From: Acidobacteriota bacterium
GTDB taxonomy: Bacteria; Acidobacteriota; Terriglobia; Terriglobales; Acidobacteriaceae
DNA: 64,000 nt
Assembly: GCA_021779935.1 (NCBI GenBank)
Contig: JAJXZT010000062.1
Coordinates: forward strand, 179,825 to 243,824
Reading direction: 5' to 3'
Shown: piece by piece, positions 51,531 through 60,266 of the stretch
Layout of the letters: the number at the start of each line of letters is the position of its first letter
How positions within the stretch are numbered: position 1 is the first letter of the stretch
Notes under the pieces: generated by a model
The model's database searches: none
What the model was told of the DNA's origin: nothing
Seen by the model: only the letters and a program-made list of their open reading frames with translations
Translations under genes and position numbers: made by a program

Positions 51531-52652
51531 ATGACTATGCGCCGTTTTATCTTCGCGTCATTGCTGTTCGTTGCGCTTTTCGCCTCGGCGGAAACTCCCG
51601 CGCCCATCGCGCAGCAGGTGCGCATCCGCGACATCACCACCGTCGAAGGTGTCCGCGACAACGCTCTCATCGGATACGGACTCGTGGTCGGATTGAATGG
51701 CACCGGCGATCGCCGCCAGACCATCTTCACCACCCAGACTCTGGCCAACATTCTTCAGCGCATGGGACTCCAGGTTCCAGCCGCTTCCGTTCGTGTCAAC
51801 AACATCGCCGGCGTATTCGTTACCGCCACGCTTCCGCCTTTTGCGCGTCCCGGCACTCGTCTCGATGTCACCGTTTCTTCCGTCGGCGATGCCAAGTCAC
51901 TCGACGGCGGTCTTCTCTTGTTGACTCCGTTGCGCGCTGCCGATGGCCAGGTTTATGCCGCTGCGCAAGGTCCGCTTACCGTCGGCGGATATTCCGCGGG
52001 AGGAGCTGGCAACTCTCGCCAGGTCAATCACCCCACCGTTGGGCGTGTCCCGGAAGGCGCCACCGTCGAGCGCGATACTTCCATCCAGTTGCAGAGCCTC
52101 GACAAAATTTCTCTACTTCTTCGCGATTCCGATTTTTCCACCGCCGCCACCATCGCGGCCGTGATCAACCAGGCCTTCGCCAAACCCGTTGCCAGCGCCA
52201 TCGACAGCCGTCGCATCGAACTCACTCCGCGCCTAGCGGCCGCCGACTCTATACCTGCGTTCCTCGCCAAGGTCCAGGAGCTCAGCGTCTCCGTCCATCC
52301 CGCTGCCCGTGTTGTTGTCAACGAGCGTACCGGAACCATCGTTATGGGCAAGGATGTCCGCCTCAGCGCCGTTTCCATTCTTCACGGGAACCTCAGCATA
52401 GAAGTCTCCACCGAGTTCAAGGTCTCGCAGCCGCAGCCCATGAGTCGCACCGGCGACACTGTCGTCGTCCCGCAACAGACCGTCCGTGCGCAGGATTCTC
52501 CCGTACGTCGCGTCGAATTATCCGAGGGCGCCACGGTCGAGCAGTTGGTCAGCGGACTGCAATCCATCGGTGCCACCGCGCGCGATGTTGTCTCCATCCT
52601 GCAGGCGCTCAAAGCTGCCGGCGCTCTGCAAGCCGAACTGGAGGTTCTGTAA
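51531..52652 (+). CDS. flgI: Flagellar P-ring protein FlgI
   Basis: A 373-residue exported protein with a signal peptide and the family text IRDITTVEGVRDNALIGYGLVVGLNGTGD immediately after it, then NMRGVFVTA-type NIAGVFVTATLPPFARPGTRLDVTVSSVGDAKSL. The C-terminus has GATVEQLVSGLQSIGATARDVVSILQALKAAGALQAELEVL. It forms the ring in peptidoglycan. Ends one base into flgJ. Confidence 0.95.
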   Translation: MTMRRFIFASLLFVALFASAETPAPIAQQVRIRDITTVEGVRDNALIGYGLVVGLNGTGDRRQTIFTTQTLANILQRMGLQVPAASVRVNNIAGVFVTATLPPFARPGTRLDVTVSSVGDAKSLDGGLLLLTPLRAADGQVYAAAQGPLTVGGYSAGGAGNSRQVNHPTVGRVPEGATVERDTSIQLQSLDKISLLLRDSDFSTAATIAAVINQAFAKPVASAIDSRRIELTPRLAAADSIPAFLAKVQELSVSVHPAARVVVNERTGTIVMGKDVRLSAVSILHGNLSIEVSTEFKVSQPQPMSRTGDTVVVPQQTVRAQDSPVRRVELSEGATVEQLVSGLQSIGATARDVVSILQALKAAGALQAELEVL

Positions 52653-52999
52653 TGAGCGACATTCTCGCCACGAAACTTTCCGCCATTGAAACTCTTCGTT
52701 TCCAGGGCGAAGCCAATCTCATGGCTCACGCATACGGCAATAGAAAGAAGATGGAGCAGGGAGTCTCCGACTTCCAGGGCATCCTCCTCTCCCAGTGCAT
52801 ACAGAAGATGCAGGAGACTTTCGCTTCGCCCGGAGAAGTCAGCGATCCCGCCGGCGAATCTTTTGCGGGAATGGGCGCACAGGCGCTTGGCGCCGCCCTT
52901 GCGCGCAACGACGCCCTTGGCATCCGCAAGATGTTGCTGCACGGACTTGAAGCTGCACAGCCCGCGGAGTCCAAGCCATCCGAACCGGCACTAACGTAA
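52652..52999 (+). CDS. flgJ: Rod-binding protein FlgJ, N-terminal domain only
   Basis: A 115-residue protein matching the N-terminal rod-cap domain (KKMEQGVSDFQGILLSQCIQKMQETF). The C-terminal glucosaminidase of enteric FlgJ is absent, as in many alphaproteobacteria and acidobacteria, so another enzyme must open peptidoglycan. Overlaps flgI by one base. Confidence 0.83.
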   Translation: MSDILATKLSAIETLRFQGEANLMAHAYGNRKKMEQGVSDFQGILLSQCIQKMQETFASPGEVSDPAGESFAGMGAQALGAALARNDALGIRKMLLHGLEAAQPAESKPSEPALT

Positions 53000-53011
53000 C
53001 CTCGGCAGCCA

Positions 53012-53039
53012 TAAAGACTGCCTTTCGCGCTGCCGATGT
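53012..53039 (+). promoter_or_regulatory. Sigma-28 (FliA) promoter of flgM-flgN-flgK-flgL
   Basis: TAAA (53012-53015) and GCCGATGT (53032-53039) are 16 bp apart; the FliA consensus is TAAA-N15-GCCGATAA. It lies in the 129-bp gap before flgM. Confidence 0.7.
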
Positions 53040-53128
53040 TTGGAATGAGCAAGAAAAAGTATTTCGGAGATTAAAGGTTTCTAACGGATTGTCGATATTG
53101 GATTGCAGGGGAGTATAGGGGCTCTACC

Positions 53129-53413
53129 ATGAGAATCGACCTTCAAACGCCAGCCGCGCAGGACATAGAGAGAAGCTCGAACCTGAAACAATCCGAGCGT
53201 CAGCGCGCATCTCGCGGCAAGACCGGCGACGATGCCGGCATTTCGCTCAGTTCAGACACTTCGCAGTCCATCAGCGCGGCACTCGATGCCACTCCTGAAA
53301 TTCGTTCGGACCGCGTCGAACAACTTCGGGCGCTCGTCAACTCCGGCCAGTATGCCGTTGAGCCGGAACGTGTCGCCAACGCCATGATGACATCCTTGTT
53401 TGGGATGCGTTAA
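53129..53413 (+). CDS. flgM: Anti-sigma-28 factor FlgM
   Basis: A 94-residue, charged, probably disordered protein. The C-terminal half, which binds FliA, is recognisable: SDRVEQLRALVNSGQYAVEPERVANAMMTSLF. FlgM holds FliA until the hook is complete, then is secreted. A FliA-type promoter lies upstream, giving the usual autoregulatory loop. No strong ribosome binding site seen. Confidence 0.85.
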   Translation: MRIDLQTPAAQDIERSSNLKQSERQRASRGKTGDDAGISLSSDTSQSISAALDATPEIRSDRVEQLRALVNSGQYAVEPERVANAMMTSLFGMR

Positions 53414-53415
53414 TC

Positions 53416-53808
53416 ATGTCCGAGCCGTCCAGCCTCGATTCGCCTTCCGGCGCGCGCGAAACATCTCATGAGCGCGCCGAATGCGTGCGTTCGCTCATCG
53501 AGGCCTTGCGCGACGCTCAGCAGGCAATCGTCGCCGGAGATCTGGCGCGTCTCGAGCGTTGCACCCACAGTCACCAGTTGCTCTGCGAACGCCTGCGTAA
53601 TCTGAACGCCGATTTCCCTTCTTCTCCCGGTCTTCGCAGCGATTCGGACGGCGGCGAACTTCGTCAGGCCGTCCTGCTCTATCTTTCGTTGCTTACGCGT
53701 GCACGCCGCTCCGTACAGGCGGCCATCAACACCATCAGGTTTCTTTCGGACCAGCAGGAGTCGGCAATGCCCGCGCTCGGTAACCGTCCCGCGCCGCTTG
53801 CCAGGTGA
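53416..53808 (+). CDS. flgN: Putative FlgN-type flagellar chaperone
   Basis: A 130-residue mostly helical protein placed between flgM and flgK exactly where flgN lies in other genomes. Sequence support is modest: CVRSLIEALRDAQQAIVAGDLARLERC and VLLYLSLLTRARRSVQAAINTIRFL form two long amphipathic helices. FlgN escorts FlgK and FlgL to the export gate. Assignment rests on position and fold expectation. Starts 2 bp after flgM and ends 3 bp before flgK. Confidence 0.62.
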   Translation: MSEPSSLDSPSGARETSHERAECVRSLIEALRDAQQAIVAGDLARLERCTHSHQLLCERLRNLNADFPSSPGLRSDSDGGELRQAVLLYLSLLTRARRSVQAAINTIRFLSDQQESAMPALGNRPAPLAR

Positions 53809-53811
53809 ATT

Positions 53812-55179
53812 ATGTCGAGCCTCTTCGGAAGTCTTTCCATCTCGTTGCGCGCCCTCCTGGCGCAGCAAGCCGCCGTGGAGACCACTACCGATAACATCGC
53901 CAACATGAACACTCCCGGCTACTCGCGCCGGCGCGTCGTCCTCGAGGAAGACGAACCTGTCTTCAACGGCTCCTACACCGAACCACGCGGCGTCCATCTT
54001 GAAAAAATCGAGAGCATTCGCGATCGCGTCCTCCAACTGCGCATCCTCGACGAGACGCAGCAGCAAAGCGCCAGCAATTCCCTGGTCAACGCCATGGAGC
54101 CGGTCGAGCAATATTTCACCGATGGCGACGGCGCCATTGGCGCCGAACTCAACAATTTCTTCAACGCGCTCTCGGCTCTCTCTCCCGATCCTTCGAACAC
54201 CGGTCTGCGTACGGGCGTACTCACTGCCGCTGGCAATCTCGCCAACGTCGTGCAATCCACGGCCAATAATCTTGTCGACGCGCAGCAACAGGCCGACCGT
54301 AGCATTACGCAGGCCGTCACCCAGGTGAACCAACTGACCCAGCAGATCGCCGCGCTTAACCAGAGCATCAGCGCCAAGATCAAGCTCGGTCAGGACAGCG
54401 GCGCGCTTGAAGATCAGCGTGATGTCGTCATTCGCCAGCTCGCTGGACTGGTTGACGTCTCCGTCATGGACGACACCGAGGGGCTCACCTTGTCCACTTC
54501 CAACGGCAGCCCGCTCGTAGTCGGCGGCAAGGCCTTCACCCTCGACCCCCAGGTCGATGCCTCCGGCAAGGTTGCCATCTACTCGCAGGGCAGTGATATT
54601 ACTTCCACATTGAAGTATGGCCAGATCGGCGGCCTGCTCGATGCCCGCGATAATCACATTGCGCCATTGCTCTCCCAGCTCGACACCTTTGCCAAGTCCT
54701 TTACCGATGCGATGAATACCGCGCACGCGGCGGGCTTCGATTCCAATGGCGACGCCGGCGGCGATCTTTTCCAGCCGATTGCAGTTACCCAGGGTGCAGC
54801 TGCTTCCATGGGCCTCGCCATTCAGGATCCCTCGTTGCTTGCTGCCAGTTCGGATGGCTCCGCCGGCGACAGCCGCAATCTCGCGGGCCTGATCGCTCTG
54901 CAAAACGGCGCCATCATCGATGGATCGACACCGGGCAATTACTACGCCGGCATCGTCTTCCAGGCCGGAACTTCCGTCGCCAACGCCAAGGCTGCCAGCG
55001 ACGCCGGCGACCTCATGCTCCAGCAGCTCGACAATCAGCGCGGAGCCATCTCCGGCGTTTCGCTCGATGAGGAAACTGCCAACCTCATTCGCTTCCAGCG
55101 CGCCTACGAGGCCGCCGCTCGTGTCGTCAGCGTCATCAGCGACCTCACGGAGCAGGCCATTAATCTCGGGAGGAACTGA
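53812..55179 (+). CDS. flgK: Hook-filament junction protein FlgK
   Basis: A 455-residue protein with the N-terminal SISLRALLAQQAAVETTTDNIANMNTPGYSRRRV motif (axial family) and C-terminal SGVSLDEETANLIRFQRAYEAAARVVSVISDLTEQAINLGRN, both diagnostic of FlgK. It joins hook and filament with FlgL. flgL starts at its stop by one base overlap. Confidence 0.95.
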   Translation: MSSLFGSLSISLRALLAQQAAVETTTDNIANMNTPGYSRRRVVLEEDEPVFNGSYTEPRGVHLEKIESIRDRVLQLRILDETQQQSASNSLVNAMEPVEQYFTDGDGAIGAELNNFFNALSALSPDPSNTGLRTGVLTAAGNLANVVQSTANNLVDAQQQADRSITQAVTQVNQLTQQIAALNQSISAKIKLGQDSGALEDQRDVVIRQLAGLVDVSVMDDTEGLTLSTSNGSPLVVGGKAFTLDPQVDASGKVAIYSQGSDITSTLKYGQIGGLLDARDNHIAPLLSQLDTFAKSFTDAMNTAHAAGFDSNGDAGGDLFQPIAVTQGAAASMGLAIQDPSLLAASSDGSAGDSRNLAGLIALQNGAIIDGSTPGNYYAGIVFQAGTSVANAKAASDAGDLMLQQLDNQRGAISGVSLDEETANLIRFQRAYEAAARVVSVISDLTEQAINLGRN

Positions 55180-56075
55180 TGATCCGTCTTAACCCCGACA
55201 ACACCGGCAACATGCTCACCCAGCTTACCCAGGTCAAGTCGCAGGAAGACGATGCGTTGCTGCAACTCTCTTCGGGAAGACGCGTGAACAAACCGTCGGA
55301 CGATCCCGCTGCTTCGGCCACCATGGTCAGCGTGCGGGCTCGCAGCAGCGCCGACGACCAGTACCTTCAGAACATCAGCACCGTTCGCGCCACGCTCAGC
55401 ACCGCTGACTCCACGCTGAATTCCGTCGTCCTTGCGCTTCAGCATGGTCTTTCCATCGCGGTGGAAGGCGCTAATGGCACTCAATCCCCGTCCGGACGCT
55501 CCGCCATGGCCGACGATATCGAGGGCGTTCGCGACCAGATACTCAGCCTCGCCAACACCAGCTTCGCCGGCAACTTTCTCTTCGCTGGCACCGCTACAAA
55601 CACAAAACCGTTCGTCGCCGACGCCACTTCGCCTTCCGGTTTTGCCTATGCCGGAAACACAAACCGCAATTCAGTCCAGATCGGCGAAAACCGTTCTCTC
55701 GATATGAATACTCCGGGCGACCAGATTTTCTCTGCTCCCGGCGCGGATGCCTTCGCTGCACTTACTAATCTCATTCAGTCACTGCGCTCCAATGACACCG
55801 GCGCCATTGAGACCGCCACCGGCGACCTCCGTGCCGCGCTTGATCACGTCACCGCTGCGCGCGTTCCCTATGGCAACACCCTGGCGCAGCTCGACAACGA
55901 CGAATCGTTTCTCCGTTCCGATCAGCTCCAGATGACCACCAAGGAAAACGGCCTCATTTCCAGCGATCCGCTCGCCGCCATCTCCGCCCTGCGTAACGCG
56001 CAATTCGCCCGCGAGGCCACGCTCTCGGCCTTCGGCCAAACCTCTAATCTCAGTCTCCTGGATTATTTGAAATAG
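55179..56075 (+). CDS. flgL: Hook-filament junction protein FlgL
   Basis: A 298-residue protein resembling flagellin at the N-terminus (LSSGRRVNKPSDDPAASATMVSVRARSS) and C-terminus (SALRNAQFAREATLSAFGQTSNLSLLDYLK), with NTSFAGNFLFAGTATNTKPF in the middle, typical of FlgL. It ends the rightward flgMNKL operon. No csrA or fliW follows, unlike many other bacteria. Confidence 0.93.
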   Translation: MIRLNPDNTGNMLTQLTQVKSQEDDALLQLSSGRRVNKPSDDPAASATMVSVRARSSADDQYLQNISTVRATLSTADSTLNSVVLALQHGLSIAVEGANGTQSPSGRSAMADDIEGVRDQILSLANTSFAGNFLFAGTATNTKPFVADATSPSGFAYAGNTNRNSVQIGENRSLDMNTPGDQIFSAPGADAFAALTNLIQSLRSNDTGAIETATGDLRAALDHVTAARVPYGNTLAQLDNDESFLRSDQLQMTTKENGLISSDPLAAISALRNAQFAREATLSAFGQTSNLSLLDYLK

Positions 56076-56224
56076 GAAGGATTGCTTAAGGAAGATTTGC
56101 GGGTGCCCCTCGATAAGGGCTAAGGGCGAGATCTTCGCGGTTGCTTTTCACTCGAAACTTTTCTTCGTGTGTCTGTCCTGGGCGCAGCGACGGATGTGTT
56201 CGCTTCACTTCGTACTTTCTACTT

Positions 56225-56563
56225 TTACATCAGTTCTCGTGCACTTTTTGCCCAGGCATCCATGATCGAAAGCCTTTCCACTTCCACTCCCAGCCGCACC
56301 TTCTCCGCCCGCAGCATGGCCTCGTGCTGGTCAAGCGTGTCGCGAACCCGTTCCAGGTTTCGCCGGTATTCCTCCAGCGCCTCGCCCTTCGAGGCCGGGC
56401 CGAGTTGTTCGAACCCTTCCACATCCACCACCGACCGCAGGATTCCCATCAACTGCGCCAGGTCTCCCACTTGTAGCCCTTCTCCCAGTGGACGCGAATG
56501 CAACACGTGCAGCCACGAGCAGAACCGCAGGTTTGCCTCACGCAATGTCTTTTCCATCTCCAT
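56225..56563 (-). CDS. Unrecognised small helical protein in the FliT position
   Basis: A 112-residue protein beginning 3 bp after fliS ends. It is predominantly helical with a coiled coil at about 65-105 (RNLERVRDTLDQHEAMLRAEKVRLGVEVERL). In other bacteria the fliD-fliS pair is followed by fliT, a FliD chaperone, and this protein has the size and coil expected, but I see no clear FliT motif. It is the last gene of the leftward flagellar operon. Confidence 0.6.
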   Translation of the reverse strand: MEMEKTLREANLRFCSWLHVLHSRPLGEGLQVGDLAQLMGILRSVVDVEGFEQLGPASKGEALEEYRRNLERVRDTLDQHEAMLRAEKVRLGVEVERLSIMDAWAKSARELM

Positions 56564-56565
56564 GG

Positions 56566-57015
56566 CTATGCGCTCCAGTGCGACGCCGTGCCCTCATTCG
56601 ATGCCGCCGGCAACGGCACAAGCGACTCCTCCATGTTGGCGGACGCCTGCGGCTTTACCTGCTTCCACGCATCCCGCACGGAAAGCATGTATCCCAGTTG
56701 CTCTTCCAGTATCGGCACCGCCGACTTGATCTGCGCTTCCAGCAGTTTGCCGCGAATATAGCTGTAGAGCCGGTCGAGGCTTCGCGCCGTCTCGCCGCCC
56801 TGGTCCATGTTCAGCGTGCCCTGCAACTGCTCCAGCACCAGCATCGCGTGCCGGATCTCGTGCGTCCGGCGTTCTATATCGCCGTTCGTCGCCGCTTCAA
56901 TCGCCCTCCGCAAATCGGCGATCGCAATGTCGTACAGCATGATGACCAGTTCAACTGCGTCTGCGCTGCGTACCGACGCCTCGCGGTAAGCATGATCGGG
57001 ATTCGGTGTATTCAT
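56566..57015 (-). CDS. fliS: Flagellin export chaperone FliS
   Basis: A 149-residue four-helix chaperone. Motifs: AYREASVRSADAVELVIMLYDIAIADLRRAIEA, IEHAMLVLEQLQGTLNMDQGGETARSLDRLYSYIRGKLLEAQ-type sequence, exactly as in FliS. It binds the C-terminus of FliC to prevent polymerisation before export. It overlaps fliD by 4 bp. The C-terminal 25 residues form a Ser/Ala-rich extension. Confidence 0.93.
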   Translation of the reverse strand: MNTPNPDHAYREASVRSADAVELVIMLYDIAIADLRRAIEAATNGDIERRTHEIRHAMLVLEQLQGTLNMDQGGETARSLDRLYSYIRGKLLEAQIKSAVPILEEQLGYMLSVRDAWKQVKPQASANMEESLVPLPAASNEGTASHWSA

Positions 57016-58361
57016 TTCAAGGATCCTAGTTGTGCGGTCAGTTGTGCCTGTATGGTTGGAAATTGCCGTAACGTCGTGTCAATTTTGCTGTACTGATCCA
57101 GTAGAGTCTGCTGTCTCAGTGCTAGCCTGTCTTCAAAGTCGTCGACCTGCTGCGACAGCATCTTGTCCGTGCTGTCCAGTCCGTTCAGGTCCAGCGTAAG
57201 AGGTCCTTGCGTGCTGTCCGTCAGCGCGTCCAGCGTGCCGCCCAGTGACCGCGCAAATCCGTTGATGTCCGTGGACTGAAAGAAGCTTTTCACGTCGCTG
57301 AAGTGGGTCGCCAGGTTCTGGTTCAGCACTTCTTCGTTTACCGCCAGCGTGCCGTCGTCGTTCATTTCCACGCCGACTGAGCGCAGCGTTGTCAGGTTTG
57401 GATTTCCCACCACCGCGTAGGACATCGCCGAAAGCAGCGTCGACTGCATTCCGCGCACCGAGGCGTCGCCCGCCAGCACTCCCGCCGATTTCTTCGATTC
57501 GTCGTAGGTGAATTGCGAATTGATCGCGCCGATCAGCGTGTTGTAGTTCGAGACAAAATCCGCGATCGCCTGCTTCGCCTTGTCCGTATCGTTGGCCACT
57601 CCCACGGAAACCGTGCGCCCGGCCGACTCTCCCGTCAGTTGCAGCGTCACTCCCTGCAATGCACCCGTCAGCGTGTTCGTCGAACTCACCAGGCTCACGC
57701 CATCCACCGTCAGCGCCGCATCCTGTGCGGCCGTTCCCACGTGGAAGCTCATCTCCGGCGGACCCGACACTACCTGGATATCTCCGGCCGTGCCGCTCTG
57801 CTTGCTCACCAGCGCCAGCCGCGAACCGTTGATGTCACTGATCACGCTCGCCGTCACGCCGTAGTCGCCGCTGTTGATAAAGTCCGAGGCGCCTTGCAGC
57901 GTGTTGTGATCGGCATCCAAATTGATCGAGACCTGCGGTCCTCCGCCAATCGTCAGCACCAGCGGAGTCGTCGTAAACGTCGAGCTCGCCGACGCCAGCG
58001 GATCGCAGTACACCGACGACGTCGTCGCCAGTTTGTCCACCGTCACGCTGTGAATTCCCGCCAGGGCCGTGCGGTCTGCCGTCGCCGTCACCACGCCGCT
58101 ATCGGACGAGGTCGAAGTCAACGCTCCCAGCGCGCCCGAATAGTCCTTCAGCGAGTTCACGCTGTCTTCGAACGACGCGAGCTTGCTCTGCAAGTCCTGT
58201 AGCGCGGTGCGTTGGTCTGCCAGCGTCTGCTGCTGCGCTTGCCATTGCCGCTCCTGCGCGCGCTCCGCATACAGAATCTGGTCCACTGTTCCCTGTACGT
58301 CGATCCCCGTGCCTGCGCTATATCCCGAAAGAGTCGCTGTCGATCCGACACTCGTTGCCAT
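57012..58361 (-). CDS. fliD: Filament cap protein FliD
   Basis: A 449-residue filament cap with an N-terminal coiled segment (GTGIDVQGTVDQILYAERAQERQWQAQQQTLADQRTALQDLQSKLASFE) and C-terminal FLGHD2-type helices ending in LDQYSKIDTTLRQFPTIQAQLTAQLGSLK. The central domain repeats GGPQVSINLDADHNTLQGASDFINS are typical of the family. It caps the growing filament and lets FliC fold. The gene lies downstream of flaG by 9 bp. Confidence 0.93.
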   Translation of the reverse strand: MATSVGSTATLSGYSAGTGIDVQGTVDQILYAERAQERQWQAQQQTLADQRTALQDLQSKLASFEDSVNSLKDYSGALGALTSTSSDSGVVTATADRTALAGIHSVTVDKLATTSSVYCDPLASASSTFTTTPLVLTIGGGPQVSINLDADHNTLQGASDFINSGDYGVTASVISDINGSRLALVSKQSGTAGDIQVVSGPPEMSFHVGTAAQDAALTVDGVSLVSSTNTLTGALQGVTLQLTGESAGRTVSVGVANDTDKAKQAIADFVSNYNTLIGAINSQFTYDESKKSAGVLAGDASVRGMQSTLLSAMSYAVVGNPNLTTLRSVGVEMNDDGTLAVNEEVLNQNLATHFSDVKSFFQSTDINGFARSLGGTLDALTDSTQGPLTLDLNGLDSTDKMLSQQVDDFEDRLALRQQTLLDQYSKIDTTLRQFPTIQAQLTAQLGSLK

Positions 58362-58370
58362 GGCTCCACC

Positions 58371-58727
58371 TTAGGAGTGCACGTCCACTTCCCGGCCCGA
58401 TGGGCTTTCGTTTGCTATCCCGCAGTTTTCGATCATCTGGTCAATCGAATCTGCCACCTGCAGCACTTGTTCCGACGGAATCTGGCACACCAGGTTTCCC
58501 GTGTGATCGATCACCCGGTACACCTCGTGCTTTCCGTCTTCCGTCACCACTCTTTCGCGCTTCGGAGTATTTCCCTCCGTTTGCGTTTCCACGTTCGCTG
58601 CTGCCGGGACGGGTTGCTCCGCCTGATCTGTATGCATGCGAACTTCCGAAATTGTTAAAGAACTCGTATCCTGCGCCGGGGCGCGCGCCGGGTCGGGAAC
58701 CGCCTGTGAAACTAGGTCGATCCTCAT
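58371..58727 (-). CDS. flaG: FlaG family protein
   Basis: A 118-residue protein. The last 55 residues show the FlaG signature: VYRVIDHTGNLVCQIPSEQVLQVADSIDQM. The N-terminal 60 residues are variable and Pro/Gln-rich. FlaG affects filament length in some bacteria. A GGAGGTGATTT ribosome binding site precedes the ATG. It starts after a strong hairpin that ends the fliC message, so expression of flaG-fliD-fliS is likely by readthrough. Confidence 0.85.
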   Translation of the reverse strand: MRIDLVSQAVPDPARAPAQDTSSLTISEVRMHTDQAEQPVPAAANVETQTEGNTPKRERVVTEDGKHEVYRVIDHTGNLVCQIPSEQVLQVADSIDQMIENCGIANESPSGREVDVHS

Positions 58728-58757
58728 AAATCACCTCCGGAATTCTTTTCACAATGG

Positions 58758-58789
58758 GAAAACGGTGGGACGCCTTATAGCGCCCCACC
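58758..58789 (-). terminator. Terminator of fliC
   Basis: On the minus strand a 9-bp stem with one wobble (arms 58781-58789 and 58764-58772) is followed by GTTTTCCC. It lies 21 bp after the fliC stop and would set high filament versus lower flaG-fliD expression. Confidence 0.7.
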
Positions 58790-58809
58790 TACCGTCTGCC
58801 CACTCACCA

Positions 58810-59970
58810 CTACCGAAGCAGAGAGAGCACGCTCTGCTGCATCTGGTTCGCCTGCGCCAGCGCCGAAATGCCGGTCTGGTTCAGGATGTTGAACTTCGTC
58901 ATGTTGGCCACTTCTTCGCCGATATCGGCCGCGCGAATTCCGTCTTCTGCCTGCGACAGGTTCTGGATCTGCGCGTTCATCACGTTCGTGGCCGTAGAGA
59001 GCCGGTTGATGGCTGCGCCGATGTCGCCGCGGCGTCCGGCAACGTTGGCAATCGCCTGGTTGATCTTCGTCAGCGCTGTTTGGGCGTTGGCCGCAGAGGT
59101 CAGGTCGTCCGTGCTGATGTCGACGCTCGATGCACCGTAGTCCATCGCGCTCTTCGACAACGCGCCGATCGTCACCGAGATCGTGCTCGCGCTGGCGCTG
59201 CCAGAATCGCTCAGGAAGATGTCGGTCGCGGTTGCAACCGTTGCGGTCGGGTTGGTGAACGCGCCGAAATCGGTCATCGCGTTGGCATCGGATGTGTCGA
59301 CAGCCAGGTCGCCACGTCCCTGCGGATCGGTCAGAATGAGAGCGCCCGTACCATCCAGGTACGCCTTCGCACCCACCGTAGTGTCCGCATTGATCGCATT
59401 GATCATGTCTGCCACGGTCGAGCTGCTGGCGGTGAACTGGAACGACTTGCCGCCGGCGGTAACCGTGAACGTATCGGCGTCGGTCAACGTGTCGCTCAGT
59501 GCGACGCCGGCCGTGGCGCCGGCCATGGAGTTCTTGTCCGTGTCCGTGCCGGTGGTGAAGATCTTCGTTCCGTTGAAGGTCGTGTTGTTGCCGATGCGGT
59601 CGATTTCTTCCTTGATCCGCGTGAATTCGGCGTTCAGGGCTGTGCGCTGCGAAGACGACATCGTCCCCGTGGCGGATTCAGTCGCCAGGGTGACGGCGCG
59701 GTTCAGCAGTGTGGTTACCTGTCCCAGCGCTCCGTCCGCCACCTGCAGTTTGCCGGTGCCGTCCGTTGCATTGCGTACAGACTGCGAAAGTGCCGTGACG
59801 TTTGCGCGCAACCCATCCGCAATCGCCAGGCCGGCGGCGTCGTCTGCGCCGGAATTGATGCGCGAGCCCGAAGACAAACGGAACAAGGTCTTCTGCAGCG
59901 ATGCGCCCGTCATGGAGAGTTGGTTCTGAGCTGCCAACGAAGCGATGTTGTTCAGTATGCTCAGCGGCAT
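58810..59970 (-). CDS. fliC: Flagellin FliC
   Basis: A 386-residue flagellin; ATG 59970 follows AGGAG. The N-terminal D0/D1 region (PLSILNNIASLAAQNQLSMTGASLQKTLFRLSSGSRINSGADDAAGLAIADGLRANV and the following helix) and the C-terminal D1/D0 (EVANMTKFNILNQTGISALAQANQMQQSVLSLLR) are fully conserved. The central 150 residues form a small variable domain, exposed on the filament. A perfect FliA promoter lies upstream. Confidence 0.96.
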   Translation of the reverse strand: MPLSILNNIASLAAQNQLSMTGASLQKTLFRLSSGSRINSGADDAAGLAIADGLRANVTALSQSVRNATDGTGKLQVADGALGQVTTLLNRAVTLATESATGTMSSSQRTALNAEFTRIKEEIDRIGNNTTFNGTKIFTTGTDTDKNSMAGATAGVALSDTLTDADTFTVTAGGKSFQFTASSSTVADMINAINADTTVGAKAYLDGTGALILTDPQGRGDLAVDTSDANAMTDFGAFTNPTATVATATDIFLSDSGSASASTISVTIGALSKSAMDYGASSVDISTDDLTSAANAQTALTKINQAIANVAGRRGDIGAAINRLSTATNVMNAQIQNLSQAEDGIRAADIGEEVANMTKFNILNQTGISALAQANQMQQSVLSLLR

Positions 59971-60019
59971 GGAAGCTCCTTTCAAGATGGGGTTCCGCGA
60001 TTTGCCGTCGGTCGCGGGC

Positions 60020-60037
60020 GGCTGCAAGCCCGCAGCC
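60020..60037 (-). promoter_or_regulatory. Stem-loop in fliC 5' leader
   Basis: GGCTGC (60020-60025) and GCAGCC (60032-60037) pair over a 6-nt loop between the FliA promoter and the fliC start. It may stabilise flagellin mRNA or bind a regulator. Confidence 0.45.
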
Positions 60038-60078
60038 TTTACGCCCCTCCGGCAGGAACCTCTATGTTGTCAAACACA

Positions 60079-60105
60079 CTATCGGCATCCCCCCGCAGGG
60101 CTTTA
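60079..60105 (-). promoter_or_regulatory. Sigma-28 (FliA) promoter of fliC
   Basis: On the minus strand TAAA (60102-60105) and GCCGATAG (60079-60086) are exactly 15 bp apart, a near-perfect match to TAAA-N15-GCCGATAA. The expected start is near 60072, leaving a leader of about 100 nt. Confidence 0.9.
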
Positions 60106-60195
60106 GTCCATCACTGGATACTTCCTTTAATAAGGATCTCCACATTTCTTCCGTCTTGGCAGCTCCAGCAGCTCAGTAACTTCTTTATCTCCCCT

Positions 60196-60223
60196 TCAAG
60201 CGCCAGCCCCTTTCTGCCGATAC
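60196..60223 (+). promoter_or_regulatory. Possible sigma-28 promoter of flbD-motA-motB
   Basis: TCAA (60196-60199) and GCCGATAC (60216-60223) are 16 bp apart, resembling the FliA consensus and the flgM site. About 40 bp upstream of flbD. Confidence 0.5.
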
Positions 60224-60266
60224 CTCTCTTGAAGGCATTTCACCATCACATTGCCTCCTGACCGCC

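Noticed and set aside
53410..54903. 497-codon leftward ORF
   Set aside because: Antisense to flgN and flgK.
58636..60261. 541-codon rightward ORF
   Set aside because: Antisense to fliC; fliC has conserved ends and a FliA promoter on the minus strand.
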